From contig JAJRYM010000021.1 of NCBI GenBank assembly GCA_024275775.1, forward strand, positions 1 to 11,118: 11,118 nucleotides of DNA, read 5' to 3'. The notes beneath the pieces were generated by a model. That model saw only the letters and a list, made by a program, of their open reading frames with translations, was not told where the DNA came from and ran no database searches. Shown in pieces: positions 1-7,515 of the stretch (positions are counted from its first letter, which is position 1; each line of letters begins with the position of its first letter). A program made the position numbers and the translations under genes. The stretch is from Nitrospirota bacterium. GTDB taxonomy: Bacteria > Nitrospinota_A > UBA7883 > JACRGQ01.

Positions 1-27
1 AAAAGCGTTGCGCAGAAAAGCTGAAAG

Positions 28-1779
28 TTAGTCGCCGGAATAAACCCTGAAATTATCCTTGCCGCCGCGTTTGGCAAGGTACATAGCATCATCGGCTTTC
101 TTGATGAGCGTTTCCGGGTCGGCGCCGTCGCGGGGGAAAAGGCTCACCCCGATGCTCGACGAAAGCTTCAACTTGTGCCCTTCTATGGGAAAAGGAGTTC
201 TAATCGCCTCAAGAATCTTGTTCGCTATGGTCAAATAATCATTTTCGCTGGTAATTCGCGGAAGCATAATCGTAAATTCATCACCGCCTATTCTGGCCAC
301 GGTATCGGCTTCGCGCAGAGAATGCGTAAGGCGGTAGGCTACGTTTTTTAAAAGCTCGTCTCCTATATCATGTCCGAATGTGTCGTTTATCGGCTTGAAA
401 TGGTCGAGGTCGAGGAACATAATAGCGCCTTTTGATTTATCTCTTCTTGAATGAGCAAGTTCTGCGGCGAGTCGGTCGGTGAACGTCTGCCTGTTTGGAA
501 GCCCCGTAAGCTGGTCATGAAACGCCATATGCCTGATGACTTCCTCCCTTTTCTTCTGCTCCGTAACATTCCGGATTATCCCTTCGAAAAACAGGATTTT
601 GCCAAGAGAATCCCGCTGGGCAATGGTGGTAACAAGCGCGTGAATCGTCTGTCCGTCCTTTCCCACAAAATCAATCGGGTAATCTTTCACATAATGGTTT
701 TTCTCGATAACTTCGATAAATTTTTGCCTTTCGGAAGGATTTTTATAAAAACCGGTTATATCCCCGCCTTCAATATCGCTCCGGGAAAGACCGAACATTT
801 CCGCCCCGGCCCTGTTTATATCCACTATCCGTCCATCGAGGGCAATTATATAAACCCCGTCCATAGAATTTTCAAAGAGGGATCTGTATTTCTGCTCGCT
901 TACGTACAGGTCGGCCGTTTTTTCCAGTAGAGTTGTTTCAAGAGACTTCAGTACCCCTTCTTTTTCCTGAAGAACTTCCCTTAAAGATTCAATATATTTT
1001 CCGGAAAGTATCCCATTTACTATATCCGTCTGAGTGGCGAGCCCTGTGGTTTTCCCTTCATCGTTCACAACGACAAACCGCCTTACTTTACGGAAATCCA
1101 TAAGCCTTACAACCTCATGAATCGGCATTTTTTCGTCAACGGTCATTACCGGGGAGCTCATAATATCCTCAGCCGTCGTGACGGACGGGTCAGCCCCATC
1201 GCCCAGAAAACCGGTTACATCCCTTTCGGTAACTATCCCGCATAGACGGTTTTGCCTCTCTACGACAACACAACTTATCCCTTTTTTAGCCATCAGTCGC
1301 ATAACGGTTTCCAAGCTGTCCGACGGCCGGATTTTAACCATCTCCCGGTTCATTACAACGGAGATATCCCTTATCCCTCCAAACTGAACCGCAAGCCCTT
1401 TTACTATGTCCGACTGAGTTAAAACGCCGGCGATATCCTTCCCTCCATTCATAAGAATCAGATGGCGCATCCCGCTTGCGGAAAGCAGATAAAAAGCTTC
1501 AAAGATATCCATATCGCCGGTTGCGGTAACGACGGAGCGGGTCATGACTTCTTCCACGGATAAATCACGAAAAGCCGGATTCTCCGACGCCAGCCTTACC
1601 AGATCGCTTTCGGTAATAATTCCTGCCGGTTTGCCGCCATTTTCCACCGGAATACAGCTAATCCGCTTTTCATCCATTATGCGAACGACTTCGGACAATT
1701 TTGTGCCTGGTTTAACCGAGATAACCTCGGATGTAACGATATCCTTTACCAGAATCTTTTCTTGTTCGGCGGCACTCAT
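28..1779 (-). CDS. Cytosolic diguanylate cyclase with four CBS domains, PAS and GGDEF
   Basis: Predicted to make cyclic di-GMP from two GTP. Numbering from an upstream in-frame TTG at 1800, the order is: two CBS pairs (about 18-137 and 143-270), a short coiled-coil linker (about 271-300), a PAS domain (about 301-415, ending in the usual NVTEQKK-type exit) and a GGDEF domain (about 425-588). The catalytic GGDEF is intact at 505-509. An RxxD inhibitory site (R496-D499) sits five residues before it, so product feedback is expected. There is no EAL or HD-GYP domain and no membrane segment, so it is probably a soluble enzyme. CBS pairs usually bind adenine nucleotides or SAM, which suggests energy or metabolite sensing (inference). 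I prefer the ATG at 1779, preceded by GGAAA seven bases upstream, over the TTG at 1800. It ends in TAA and has its own promoter upstream. The domain call is firm; the ligand is unknown. Confidence 0.93.
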   Translation of the reverse strand: MSAAEQEKILVKDIVTSEVISVKPGTKLSEVVRIMDEKRISCIPVENGGKPAGIITESDLVRLASENPAFRDLSVEEVMTRSVVTATGDMDIFEAFYLLSASGMRHLILMNGGKDIAGVLTQSDIVKGLAVQFGGIRDISVVMNREMVKIRPSDSLETVMRLMAKKGISCVVVERQNRLCGIVTERDVTGFLGDGADPSVTTAEDIMSSPVMTVDEKMPIHEVVRLMDFRKVRRFVVVNDEGKTTGLATQTDIVNGILSGKYIESLREVLQEKEGVLKSLETTLLEKTADLYVSEQKYRSLFENSMDGVYIIALDGRIVDINRAGAEMFGLSRSDIEGGDITGFYKNPSERQKFIEVIEKNHYVKDYPIDFVGKDGQTIHALVTTIAQRDSLGKILFFEGIIRNVTEQKKREEVIRHMAFHDQLTGLPNRQTFTDRLAAELAHSRRDKSKGAIMFLDLDHFKPINDTFGHDIGDELLKNVAYRLTHSLREADTVARIGGDEFTIMLPRITSENDYLTIANKILEAIRTPFPIEGHKLKLSSSIGVSLFPRDGADPETLIKKADDAMYLAKRGGKDNFRVYSGD

Positions 1780-1878
1780 TTCAGCATTTCCACACAGCAA
1801 AAAGCCGGACTCTTTGCATTCCCCAAATACGCCTGAAACATTACAGGATAAAAGAGAGTTTCAAAATTACTAACGGCT

Positions 1879-1907
1879 ATTATAAATAATTACCGTCTTC
1901 GTGGCAA
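1879..1907 (-). promoter_or_regulatory. Sigma70-like promoter for the diguanylate cyclase gene
   Basis: Read on the minus strand, TTGCCA (1902-1907) is followed after exactly 17 bases by TATAAT (1879-1884). This is 5/6 and 6/6 to consensus and is the best promoter in the window. It lies just after the aminotransferase stop codon, so the cyclase can be transcribed on its own. The start point would be near 1872, giving a leader of about 93 bases before the ATG at 1779. I see no convincing rho-independent terminator between the aminotransferase and this promoter, so read-through from upstream is also possible. Confidence 0.6.
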
Positions 1908-1925
1908 AAGAAAAAGAATTGAAAG

Positions 1926-3116
1926 TCAGACGAGTTTGTTTGCGAAAGCGGCGAGTCTTTTCAGTCCCTCTTTCACTCTTTCGGTATCGAGCGCGTAAGA
2001 AAAGCGAAGATGATTTTCAACGCCGAAAGCGATGCCCGGCACCGGCGCTATGAGCGCCTTTTCGATAAGAAGCTCAGTCAGGGTAAGGGAATCCGTAATC
2101 TCCGCCCCATCGATTTTTTTCCCGATCCAGCCGGAGAAATCGGGAAATGCGTAAAACGCTCCCGTCGGAGTCGCGCATATTACTCCATCAAGGCTGTTGA
2201 GGGCTTCCACCATAATATCGCGTCTTTCGCGGAATGTTTTAACCCGCTCCTCGATAAACGACAGATCGCCGATGGCCGCCGCCGCCCCGAACTGCAAAGG
2301 AGTGGGAGGATTGGAGGTGGACTGGCTTTGGAGTTTCGTCATGGCCGATATTATCGGTTCCGGCCCAAGCGTAAATCCGAGCCGCCATCCCGTCATCGAA
2401 AAGGTTTTTGAAAATCCGTTTACCACGAGGGTTCTGTTTTTGACCTCTTCGCTGATTGTGGCTGGCGCAAAAGCGGTGGCGCCTTCATAAACTATCCTGC
2501 TGTATATCTCGTCGGAAATAAGTATAAGGTCGTTTTCCACCACTATTTGCGCTACCGCCCGGATGGTTTCCTCCGAATAAACAGCGCCGGACGGATTGCC
2601 CGGAGAATTAATAATGATGGCTTTCGTGTTTTCGGTAACGGCCGCTTTCACATCGTCCGGGTTCGGATTAAAACCTGCCGCGCCATCGCACTGAATGATA
2701 ACCGGCGTCGCTCCGGCAAGGCTCACCTGATCGGGATAGGTAACCCAATACGGGGTGAAAATAATAACTTCGTCCCCTTCTTCAAACAGAACCTGCGATA
2801 TGTTGTAAAGGGAATGCTTCCCTCCGCAGGAAACGATTATCTCCTTCTGGCTGTACTCCAGGCCGTGCTCATCTTTCATGTATTTGAGAATGGCGTTTTT
2901 CAGATCGGCGTGTCCGCCGACCTGCGTGTATTTGTTTTTCCCTTCCCTGATGGCTGTTACGGCCGCTTCCCTGCCATGCTCAGGCACATCGAAATCCGGC
3001 TCACCGGCGGAAAAACCGATTACGTCTTTCCCCTGCCCCCGAAGCGCTATAACCTGCGCGCTGATGGCCATGGTGGCGGAAGGAGCGAAAGATGACATTC
3101 TGCGGGTTAGTTTCAT
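1926..3116 (-). CDS. Class I (subgroup Ib) PLP-dependent aspartate aminotransferase
   Basis: Predicted cytosolic aminotransferase moving an amino group between aspartate (possibly also prephenate) and 2-oxoglutarate. Counting from the ATG at 3116 (396 residues, normal for the family), visible landmarks are: the SPGNPSG motif with N174; SDEIY with D202 and Y205; the Schiff-base lysine K237 in NGFSKTFS; R245 in the MTGWRLG motif; and R371 in RFSYA, the carboxylate-binding arginine. K100 in the GGKHSLY segment matches the lysine that class Ib enzymes use to read the substrate's side-chain carboxylate, which favours an acidic substrate. A TTG start at 3140 would add eight residues and overlap coaD; MKLTRR at 3116 matches how the family begins, with GGAAGGA about 12 bases upstream. 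It is seven bases after the coaD stop, so it is probably co-transcribed. Exact substrate range (aspartate, prephenate or both) cannot be read from sequence alone. Confidence 0.92.
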   Translation of the reverse strand: MKLTRRMSSFAPSATMAISAQVIALRGQGKDVIGFSAGEPDFDVPEHGREAAVTAIREGKNKYTQVGGHADLKNAILKYMKDEHGLEYSQKEIIVSCGGKHSLYNISQVLFEEGDEVIIFTPYWVTYPDQVSLAGATPVIIQCDGAAGFNPNPDDVKAAVTENTKAIIINSPGNPSGAVYSEETIRAVAQIVVENDLILISDEIYSRIVYEGATAFAPATISEEVKNRTLVVNGFSKTFSMTGWRLGFTLGPEPIISAMTKLQSQSTSNPPTPLQFGAAAAIGDLSFIEERVKTFRERRDIMVEALNSLDGVICATPTGAFYAFPDFSGWIGKKIDGAEITDSLTLTELLIEKALIAPVPGIAFGVENHLRFSYALDTERVKEGLKRLAAFANKLV

Positions 3117-3123
3117 GGCTTTG

Positions 3124-3609
3124 CTATTTCCTTCCGTCAAACTTTATTTTAAGAGCATCGGCCACGGGCGGCGGAACAAGGCAGGAAATGTTGCCGCCGA
3201 AACTGGCCACTTCCTTGATAATCCCGGAGCTCAAAAAAGTGTACTCCTCGCTGGGCATCATAAAAACCGTTTCTATACTGTTATTAAGTTTTCTGTTCAT
3301 CTGGTTCATCTGAAGCTCGTATTCAAAATCGGAAACGGCTCTGAGCCCCCGTATAACGACAGTTATCCCGGCATTCTCGCAAAAATCAACCAGCAGGTCG
3401 GGGAAAGAGACAACCTCCACCCTTTCCATGCCGCCGGTGCATTCTTTCGCAAGCGCCACCCTTTCTTCGACCGTAAAAAGCGGTTCTTTGCCGGGGTTAG
3501 CGGCAATCGCCACAACAACTTTTTCAAATACGGCGAGGCTCCTCTGAATAAGGTCCAGATGCCCGTTTGTTATGGGGTCGAAACTCCCTGGATAAATAGC
3601 CGGTTTCAT
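3124..3609 (-). CDS. coaD: Phosphopantetheine adenylyltransferase (coenzyme A biosynthesis)
   Basis: Transfers AMP from ATP to 4'-phosphopantetheine, giving dephospho-CoA, the penultimate step of CoA synthesis. The 161-residue length is typical. The N-terminal YPGSFDPITNGHLD block (residues 6-19) holds the T/HxGH nucleotidyltransferase motif, with T14 and H17. R87 in the VIRGLR segment, the DFEYE region (94-98) and the SSGIIKEVA block (127-135) are the other expected nucleotide- and substrate-site segments. The ATG at 3609 is preceded by AGGGA, which overlaps the TAG stop of the transketolase C-terminal gene 14 bases upstream, suggesting translational coupling. The gene ends in TAG and the protein ends where the family normally ends, so TAG acts as a true stop here. 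I see no metabolic reason for its place between transketolase and aminotransferase genes. Confidence 0.97.
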   Translation of the reverse strand: MKPAIYPGSFDPITNGHLDLIQRSLAVFEKVVVAIAANPGKEPLFTVEERVALAKECTGGMERVEVVSFPDLLVDFCENAGITVVIRGLRAVSDFEYELQMNQMNRKLNNSIETVFMMPSEEYTFLSSGIIKEVASFGGNISCLVPPPVADALKIKFDGRK

Positions 3610-3623
3610 CGGTGCCGCTGTCC

Positions 3624-4580
3624 CTAAACTCTCCGCTGTTTTTTAAGTTCGAGTGCTCTGTGCGCCGCTGTTATGATGGCATTTTTATCAAGGTTATAGC
3701 AGGCCAGAAGCTCCTCGGCCGTGCCGGACGAGCAGAAAACATCGCGAACACCCACGCGCACAACCGGCACGGGGATATTCTCGGAAGTCAGCTCCGTAAC
3801 CGCGCTTCCCAAACCGCCGATAATCGAATGCTCCTCGGCGGTAACGATGGCGCCGGTCTCCCGCGCGGCCGCAAGTATGGCCGACCTGTCGAGCGGTTTG
3901 ATTGAGGACATATTGATTACGCCGATAGAAATGCCCTCTTTTTCCAGTTCGCCGGCGGCTTCAAGAGCGGTATGAACCATCAGCCCGCAGGCGATAATCG
4001 TAAGGTCAGCACCTTTTTTGAGAACATCGGCGTTGCCCAGTTTGAATGTTTTTGTTTCATCAAAAATAACGGGGAACTTTTCGCGCGAAAGCCTGATAAA
4101 AACAGGGCCGTTAAAATCCAGCACGGCTTTTATCGCCGCAACCGTTTCATGCGCGTCCGAAGGCACAATAACCTTCATGGATGGAATGGACCGCATAAGA
4201 GAAATATCTTCCAGCGCCTGATGAGTAGGCCCGTCCGGACCGACCGTGATTCCCCCGTGAGTAGTTACAATCTTGACGTTTTGCTGCGGATAGCATATCG
4301 ACTGTCTTATCTGCTCCCATGCTCTTCCGCTGGCGAAAATCGAAAAGGTGGAAACGAACGGAATTTTCCCTCCAGCCGCGAGGCCAGCGGCCGTACCCAT
4401 AAGGTCCTGTTCGGAGACTCCCATATTGAAAAACCGGTCTGGAAATTCCTTTCCGAAAAGGGACGTCTTGGTTGAAGAAGAAAGATCGGCGTCCAGAACA
4501 ACAATATCCTTGTTTTCTCCCCCAAGTTGCACGAGGGTTTTGCCGTAATATTCGCGCAGAGAAAGTTTTTCTACAGTCAC
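3624..4580 (-). CDS. Transketolase, C-terminal (pyrimidine-binding) subunit
   Basis: Second half of a split, thiamine-diphosphate-dependent transketolase, which moves two-carbon ketol units between sugar phosphates in the non-oxidative pentose phosphate pathway. Counting from the GTG at 4580 (318 residues), the pyrimidine-binding domain has the GVSEQDL motif with the cofactor-activating glutamate E57, and the DGPTHQ motif at 116-121; the C-terminal transketolase domain follows from about residue 185. I chose the GTG at 4580 because it overlaps the TGA of the N-terminal subunit gene as GTGA, has a G-rich Shine-Dalgarno just upstream, and begins the protein at MTVEKLSLREYY. An upstream ATG at 4658 would add 26 low-complexity residues lying wholly inside the neighbouring gene. 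It ends in TAG, with a second in-frame stop (TGA) five codons later. A 1-deoxyxylulose-5-phosphate synthase is less likely because the two subunits are separate and short. Confidence 0.93.
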   Translation of the reverse strand: MTVEKLSLREYYGKTLVQLGGENKDIVVLDADLSSSTKTSLFGKEFPDRFFNMGVSEQDLMGTAAGLAAGGKIPFVSTFSIFASGRAWEQIRQSICYPQQNVKIVTTHGGITVGPDGPTHQALEDISLMRSIPSMKVIVPSDAHETVAAIKAVLDFNGPVFIRLSREKFPVIFDETKTFKLGNADVLKKGADLTIIACGLMVHTALEAAGELEKEGISIGVINMSSIKPLDRSAILAAARETGAIVTAEEHSIIGGLGSAVTELTSENIPVPVVRVGVRDVFCSSGTAEELLACYNLDKNAIITAAHRALELKKQRRV

Positions 4581-5419
4581 TTTCCGCCCCCCGCAGGCGC
4601 TGAAAGTTCCTCCAGAGCTTTTTCGAGTTCCTCTGCTCCCGGCGCCGTTCCATGCCACTTGACCACGCCTTCCATAAAGGAGACTCCTTTGCCTTTTATC
4701 GTATGGGCGTTAATCAGGGAAGGGCGCTCTTTCTCAGCCTTGGCGGCGTCAATGGCATCCAGTATCTGCCGAAAATCATGCCCGTCTATATCCTGCACAT
4801 ACCATCCGAACGCGGCCCATTTATCGCTTAGCGGCTCTATGTTTTTTATGTTCTCTACCGCCCCGTCAATCTGAAGCTGGTTATGATCGACAATCGCAAT
4901 AACAGAATCCAGTTTGCAATGCGCGGCGGACATTGCCGCCTCCCATACCTGCCCTTCCTGCACTTCACCGTCGCCAAGGAGGCAGTAAACATTGGCATCC
5001 TCTCCATTGAGCCTGCCCGCCATCGCCAGCCCGTTGGACTGCGAAAGCCCCTGCCCAAGCGAGCCTGTGGTAACTTCCACGCCGGGCGTGCTACAGGAAT
5101 ACGGGTGGCCGCTCAGTTTGCTTTTCAGTTTTCTGAGTGTCAGAAGGTTTTCTTTGCCGAAATAGCCGCATTCGGCAAGTACGGCGTAAAGGGCCGGCGC
5201 GCCGTGCCCTTTGGACAGGACAAACTTGTCGCGGAGATCCTCCCGCTTTCTGTCGGGCGAATGATCCATCTTGGAAAAATATATCGCCACGAGGATATCT
5301 ATGCAGGAGAGGGAACTACCTGAATGCCCCGAGCCCGACTCGTGCAGCATTTTCAGAATATCTATCCGCATTCTGCGGGATATTTCCTTCAACTCTTCAA
5401 TATTGTCAGTAAATTTCAT
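4577..5419 (-). CDS. Transketolase, N-terminal (diphosphate-binding) subunit
   Basis: First half of the split transketolase; it binds the diphosphate end of thiamine diphosphate through Mg2+. The 280 residues show SGHSGSSLS (30-38), the SKGHGAPALYA segment (69-79), the GDGEVQEGQVWEA motif starting at 149 with N180 completing the GDG-to-N metal and cofactor motif, and the IKGKGVSFME segment (241-250) followed by WHG. It must pair with the adjacent C-terminal subunit to form the active site at the dimer interface. The ATG at 5419 has no clear Shine-Dalgarno, but the protein begins where related subunits do. It is the first gene of a likely operon: transketolase N, transketolase C, coaD, aminotransferase. 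Erythrose 4-phosphate made by transketolase is a substrate of the DAHP synthase encoded about 4 kb upstream, though that gene is in a different transcription unit. Confidence 0.94.
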   Translation of the reverse strand: MKFTDNIEELKEISRRMRIDILKMLHESGSGHSGSSLSCIDILVAIYFSKMDHSPDRKREDLRDKFVLSKGHGAPALYAVLAECGYFGKENLLTLRKLKSKLSGHPYSCSTPGVEVTTGSLGQGLSQSNGLAMAGRLNGEDANVYCLLGDGEVQEGQVWEAAMSAAHCKLDSVIAIVDHNQLQIDGAVENIKNIEPLSDKWAAFGWYVQDIDGHDFRQILDAIDAAKAEKERPSLINAHTIKGKGVSFMEGVVKWHGTAPGAEELEKALEELSAPAGGGK

Positions 5420-5461
5420 AATTCATAATTAGATTCAAAAACGGTTTTAAGCAAAGTTGTT

Positions 5462-5490
5462 ACATTACCACGGTCGTATTTCACAGACAA
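5462..5490 (-). promoter_or_regulatory. Candidate promoter for the transketolase-coaD-aminotransferase operon
   Basis: On the minus strand TTGTCT (5485-5490) and TAATGT (5462-5467) are separated by 17 bases. The matches are 4/6 and 3/6, so this is weak. It is the best-spaced pair I found in the 102-base gap between the DUF5674 gene stop and the transketolase start. The gap also holds an A/T-rich run, but no terminator-like hairpin. Confidence 0.3.
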
Positions 5491-5521
5491 ACAATAACGC
5501 GTTTTTTTTGAATACTGTTGA

Positions 5522-5875
5522 TTAGATACCGAATATTTTTCCGGCAAGAGCGCTTATTTCGTCCCTAATTTTTCCGTTCTGGATTTCAACGGTATTGTGG
5601 CCGGGCTTTTCTTTGTTTATCTGGGATTGGTAAACAATCTCGCCCGAATCAGGATAAATTTTGGCTCCCCAGCAGTCGTCAGGGGCGGAACCGTTTTCCA
5701 CAAGCAGGTCACGGCATTCACTATGCCATTCTGCCCCGGCCGCAAGTTTTTTAAGGCGCACGTCTACTACGAACTTTATCATCCCGCCATGTCCCCGCGC
5801 CAACAGCTTCACTTCGTCGGCTGAAAGAGGCTCGGCTACAAGCCGATTATGGTAAATAGGGCTTTCCGAAGTCAT
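5522..5875 (-). CDS. Small DUF5674-type protein of unknown function
   Basis: 117 residues with no signal peptide or membrane segment. The core resembles my recollection of the DUF5674 family: a GGMIKFVVDV segment (30-39), a conserved histidine (H51) followed by acidic residues in the WHSECRDLLVENGS region, then DCWGAKIYPDSGEIVYQSQ (67-85), an INKEKPGHN segment and VEIQ. Conserved histidine, acidic and tryptophan-glycine positions suggest a binding or catalytic pocket, but no function is known to me. Its ATG overlaps the TGA of the upstream DUF502 gene (ATGA, 5872-5875), so the two are probably translated together, which may tie it to that membrane protein's process. It ends in TAA. The family call is from memory of the pattern and should be treated as probable. 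Confidence 0.75.
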   Translation of the reverse strand: MTSESPIYHNRLVAEPLSADEVKLLARGHGGMIKFVVDVRLKKLAAGAEWHSECRDLLVENGSAPDDCWGAKIYPDSGEIVYQSQINKEKPGHNTVEIQNGKIRDEISALAGKIFGI

Positions 5876-6540
5876 GCTTCATCTTCTCCGGTCTTCTTTT
5901 TTGCGCTGTCGGGCGGTGTTACGAGCCCGCCCGATATTATCATTTTCACCCCGTCTTCCACCGACATTTCAAGCTCTATGATTTCTTCTTTTGGGATGAG
6001 TAGAAAGAAACCGGATGTCGGGTTGGGAGTTGTCGGCAAGAATACGTTGACCATCTCCTGCCCCGTTTGGCGGACGACCTCTCCTTTCGCCTCGCTGGTG
6101 ATGAAGGCAAGGGCGTATACGTCTTTTCTTGGATACTCGATCATTACCACCTTGTTAAAAGAGCCGCCCATCGAGTTGCCGAATGTTTCGATAACCTGTT
6201 TCGCGCCGACGTATATGTTTTTAAGAATGGGAATTCTGATCAGAACAGCTTCATAAAGCCTGATAAATGTCTTTCCGATTATATTTCTTGTGAACAGCCC
6301 TATCAGGAAAATAATGGTGATTATTCCGACGATTCCAAGCCCTGGGATCCTGAACGAGGAATCAATAGGGTACCCCATCCCGATAAGGATTTCGGTAAAC
6401 AGAGGGGAAAGAAGATTATCAATATAAACAAACAGGAACTTTAGAAGGAAAAGAGTGAAAGCAAGCGGAAGGCTTACAAGAATACCTGCGAAAAAGACCT
6501 TCTTCAGTTCTGATACGGACTCTTTTGAGAAAAACGACAT
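5872..6540 (-). CDS. DUF502 family inner-membrane protein
   Basis: 222 residues. Two hydrophobic segments are visible, at about 14-40 (FFAGILVSLPLAF and on) and 67-86 (GLGIVGIITIIFLIGLF). They are separated by a short loop containing the family-typical IPGLG, and followed by the RIPILKNIYVGAKQV stretch (102-116) diagnostic of DUF502. The rest is a soluble beta-rich domain with PRKDVYALAFITSE-like and VFLPTTPNPTSG segments, also conserved in the family. It ends in an acidic and lysine-rich tail. Both ends are probably cytoplasmic, if the two segments form a hairpin. Function is unknown. The ATG at 6540 has only a weak Shine-Dalgarno. The gene overlaps the DUF5674 gene by four bases and lies 93 bases downstream of the hydrolase gene, with which it may be co-transcribed. 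Confidence 0.92.
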   Translation of the reverse strand: MSFFSKESVSELKKVFFAGILVSLPLAFTLFLLKFLFVYIDNLLSPLFTEILIGMGYPIDSSFRIPGLGIVGIITIIFLIGLFTRNIIGKTFIRLYEAVLIRIPILKNIYVGAKQVIETFGNSMGGSFNKVVMIEYPRKDVYALAFITSEAKGEVVRQTGQEMVNVFLPTTPNPTSGFFLLIPKEEIIELEMSVEDGVKMIISGGLVTPPDSAKKKTGEDEA

Positions 6541-6633
6541 TTTGCCGGTCTTAACTGGCGTTCAGAAAGCTCTTGCCGGAATCAACCCGGCGCGGCACTG
6601 TGGATACGCTGAAATTCACCATAAAGCGCGGGC

Positions 6634-7515
6634 TCAGATATCTACTACCAGTCCTTCTCTGGCGCCGAATATCTCCTTAAGATGCGAAGCCTTTTTCAGT
6701 TCGGGTTGAAGCCTTTCAATCATAGCCTTTTCGTCTTCATCCGAACGGTCGGGATCATGGTGAAAAAGGGCGAACCGTTTAACCTGCGCTTTGATGGCAA
6801 GGTCGAGAGCGTGATCTGTCGAGCAGTGCCCCCACCCCAGATGAGTGGCGTACTCTTCCGGCTTGTATTGCGCATCCATTACAAGAAGATCGGCTCCCTT
6901 GACGAACTCTTCGAGCCTCTGTGTCTGCTCCTCTATAATCAGCCCCATTTCTTCGCCTGTTTCATCGTCTCCCAGATAGTTGTAATAAGGCTCATGGTCG
7001 GTGCCGTACACAAAAGATTTTCCACCTTTTTCAAACCTGTACCCAAGGCAGAGAACCGGATGGTTCATATACTTGGAGCTGGCCTTAAAGCCGCCTACCA
7101 TGAATTCCTGCTCTTTGAGCTCGGTGTACGATATCTTGGCCTGCAGTTCCGCCACTCGCACGGGGAAATAGGTGTACTCCATCTGGCGGTCGAGTATTTC
7201 CGCAAGAGTCCTTTCGTACTGCATAGGGCCGTGGATTGTAACGGTATAGCCCGGTATGTAAAGAGGAGCGAAAAAAGGAAGCCCCTGAATATGATCCCAA
7301 TGGGTATGGGAAAAAAATATGTGGATTTCCTTTTTATCCGGGTGATTTTTTAAAAGATCCAGGCCGGCCTTGCGTATTCCGGTGCCGGCGTCGAGTATGA
7401 TTACCGGCTGGCCTTCGGCATAAATCTGAAGGCAGGCGGTGTTGCCGCCGAAATAGGCGGTATCGGGGCCTGGCGAGGGAATCGAACCGCGAACCCCCCA
7501 GAACTTCACCTGCAT
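6634..7515 (-). CDS. Metallo-beta-lactamase-fold hydrolase (cyclic-phosphodiesterase-like)
   Basis: 293-residue soluble metal-dependent hydrolase, probably binding two metal ions. It opens with the FWGVRGSIPSPGP segment and GGNTAC, characteristic of the branch that includes PhnP-like and RNase Z-like phosphodiesterases. The metal-binding set is complete: HTHWDH-type motif with H70, H72, D74 and H75; H152 in the NHPV segment; D173 in YGTDHEP; and the downstream histidines H230 (GWGHCS) and H252/H253 (FHHDP). Similar domains act on cyclic nucleotide or phosphodiester substrates, and some are attached to signalling proteins, but I cannot fix the substrate. The ATG at 7515 has AGGG about 12 bases upstream. 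It is the first gene of a possible three-gene unit with the DUF502 and DUF5674 genes. It ends in TGA. Confidence 0.9.
   Translation of the reverse strand: MQVKFWGVRGSIPSPGPDTAYFGGNTACLQIYAEGQPVIILDAGTGIRKAGLDLLKNHPDKKEIHIFFSHTHWDHIQGLPFFAPLYIPGYTVTIHGPMQYERTLAEILDRQMEYTYFPVRVAELQAKISYTELKEQEFMVGGFKASSKYMNHPVLCLGYRFEKGGKSFVYGTDHEPYYNYLGDDETGEEMGLIIEEQTQRLEEFVKGADLLVMDAQYKPEEYATHLGWGHCSTDHALDLAIKAQVKRFALFHHDPDRSDEDEKAMIERLQPELKKASHLKEIFGAREGLVVDI

Noticed and set aside
1..27. Possible terminator after the diguanylate cyclase stop (GCG-CAA-CGC then T-run on the minus strand)
   Set aside because: A three-pair stem is too short, and the window ends there.
451..930. Long plus-strand open frames opposite the diguanylate cyclase and other genes (also 2010-2411, 2878-3627, 6682-7353)
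   Set aside because: They are antisense to clearly conserved genes, show no recognisable domains and lack plausible ribosome-binding context; they are shadows.
3117..3140. TTG start adding eight residues to the aminotransferase
   Set aside because: It lies inside coaD, and the family begins at MKLTRR, which is the ATG at 3116.
4581..4658. Upstream extension of the transketolase C-terminal subunit to an ATG at 4658
   Set aside because: The extra 26 residues lie wholly inside the N-terminal subunit gene, are low complexity and unlike the family; the GTG at 4580 with GTGA overlap is better.
6541..6633. Small inverted repeat GCCGG-7-CCGGC (6575-6591) between hydrolase and DUF502 genes as a terminator
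   Set aside because: The stem is only five pairs and no T-run follows on the minus strand.
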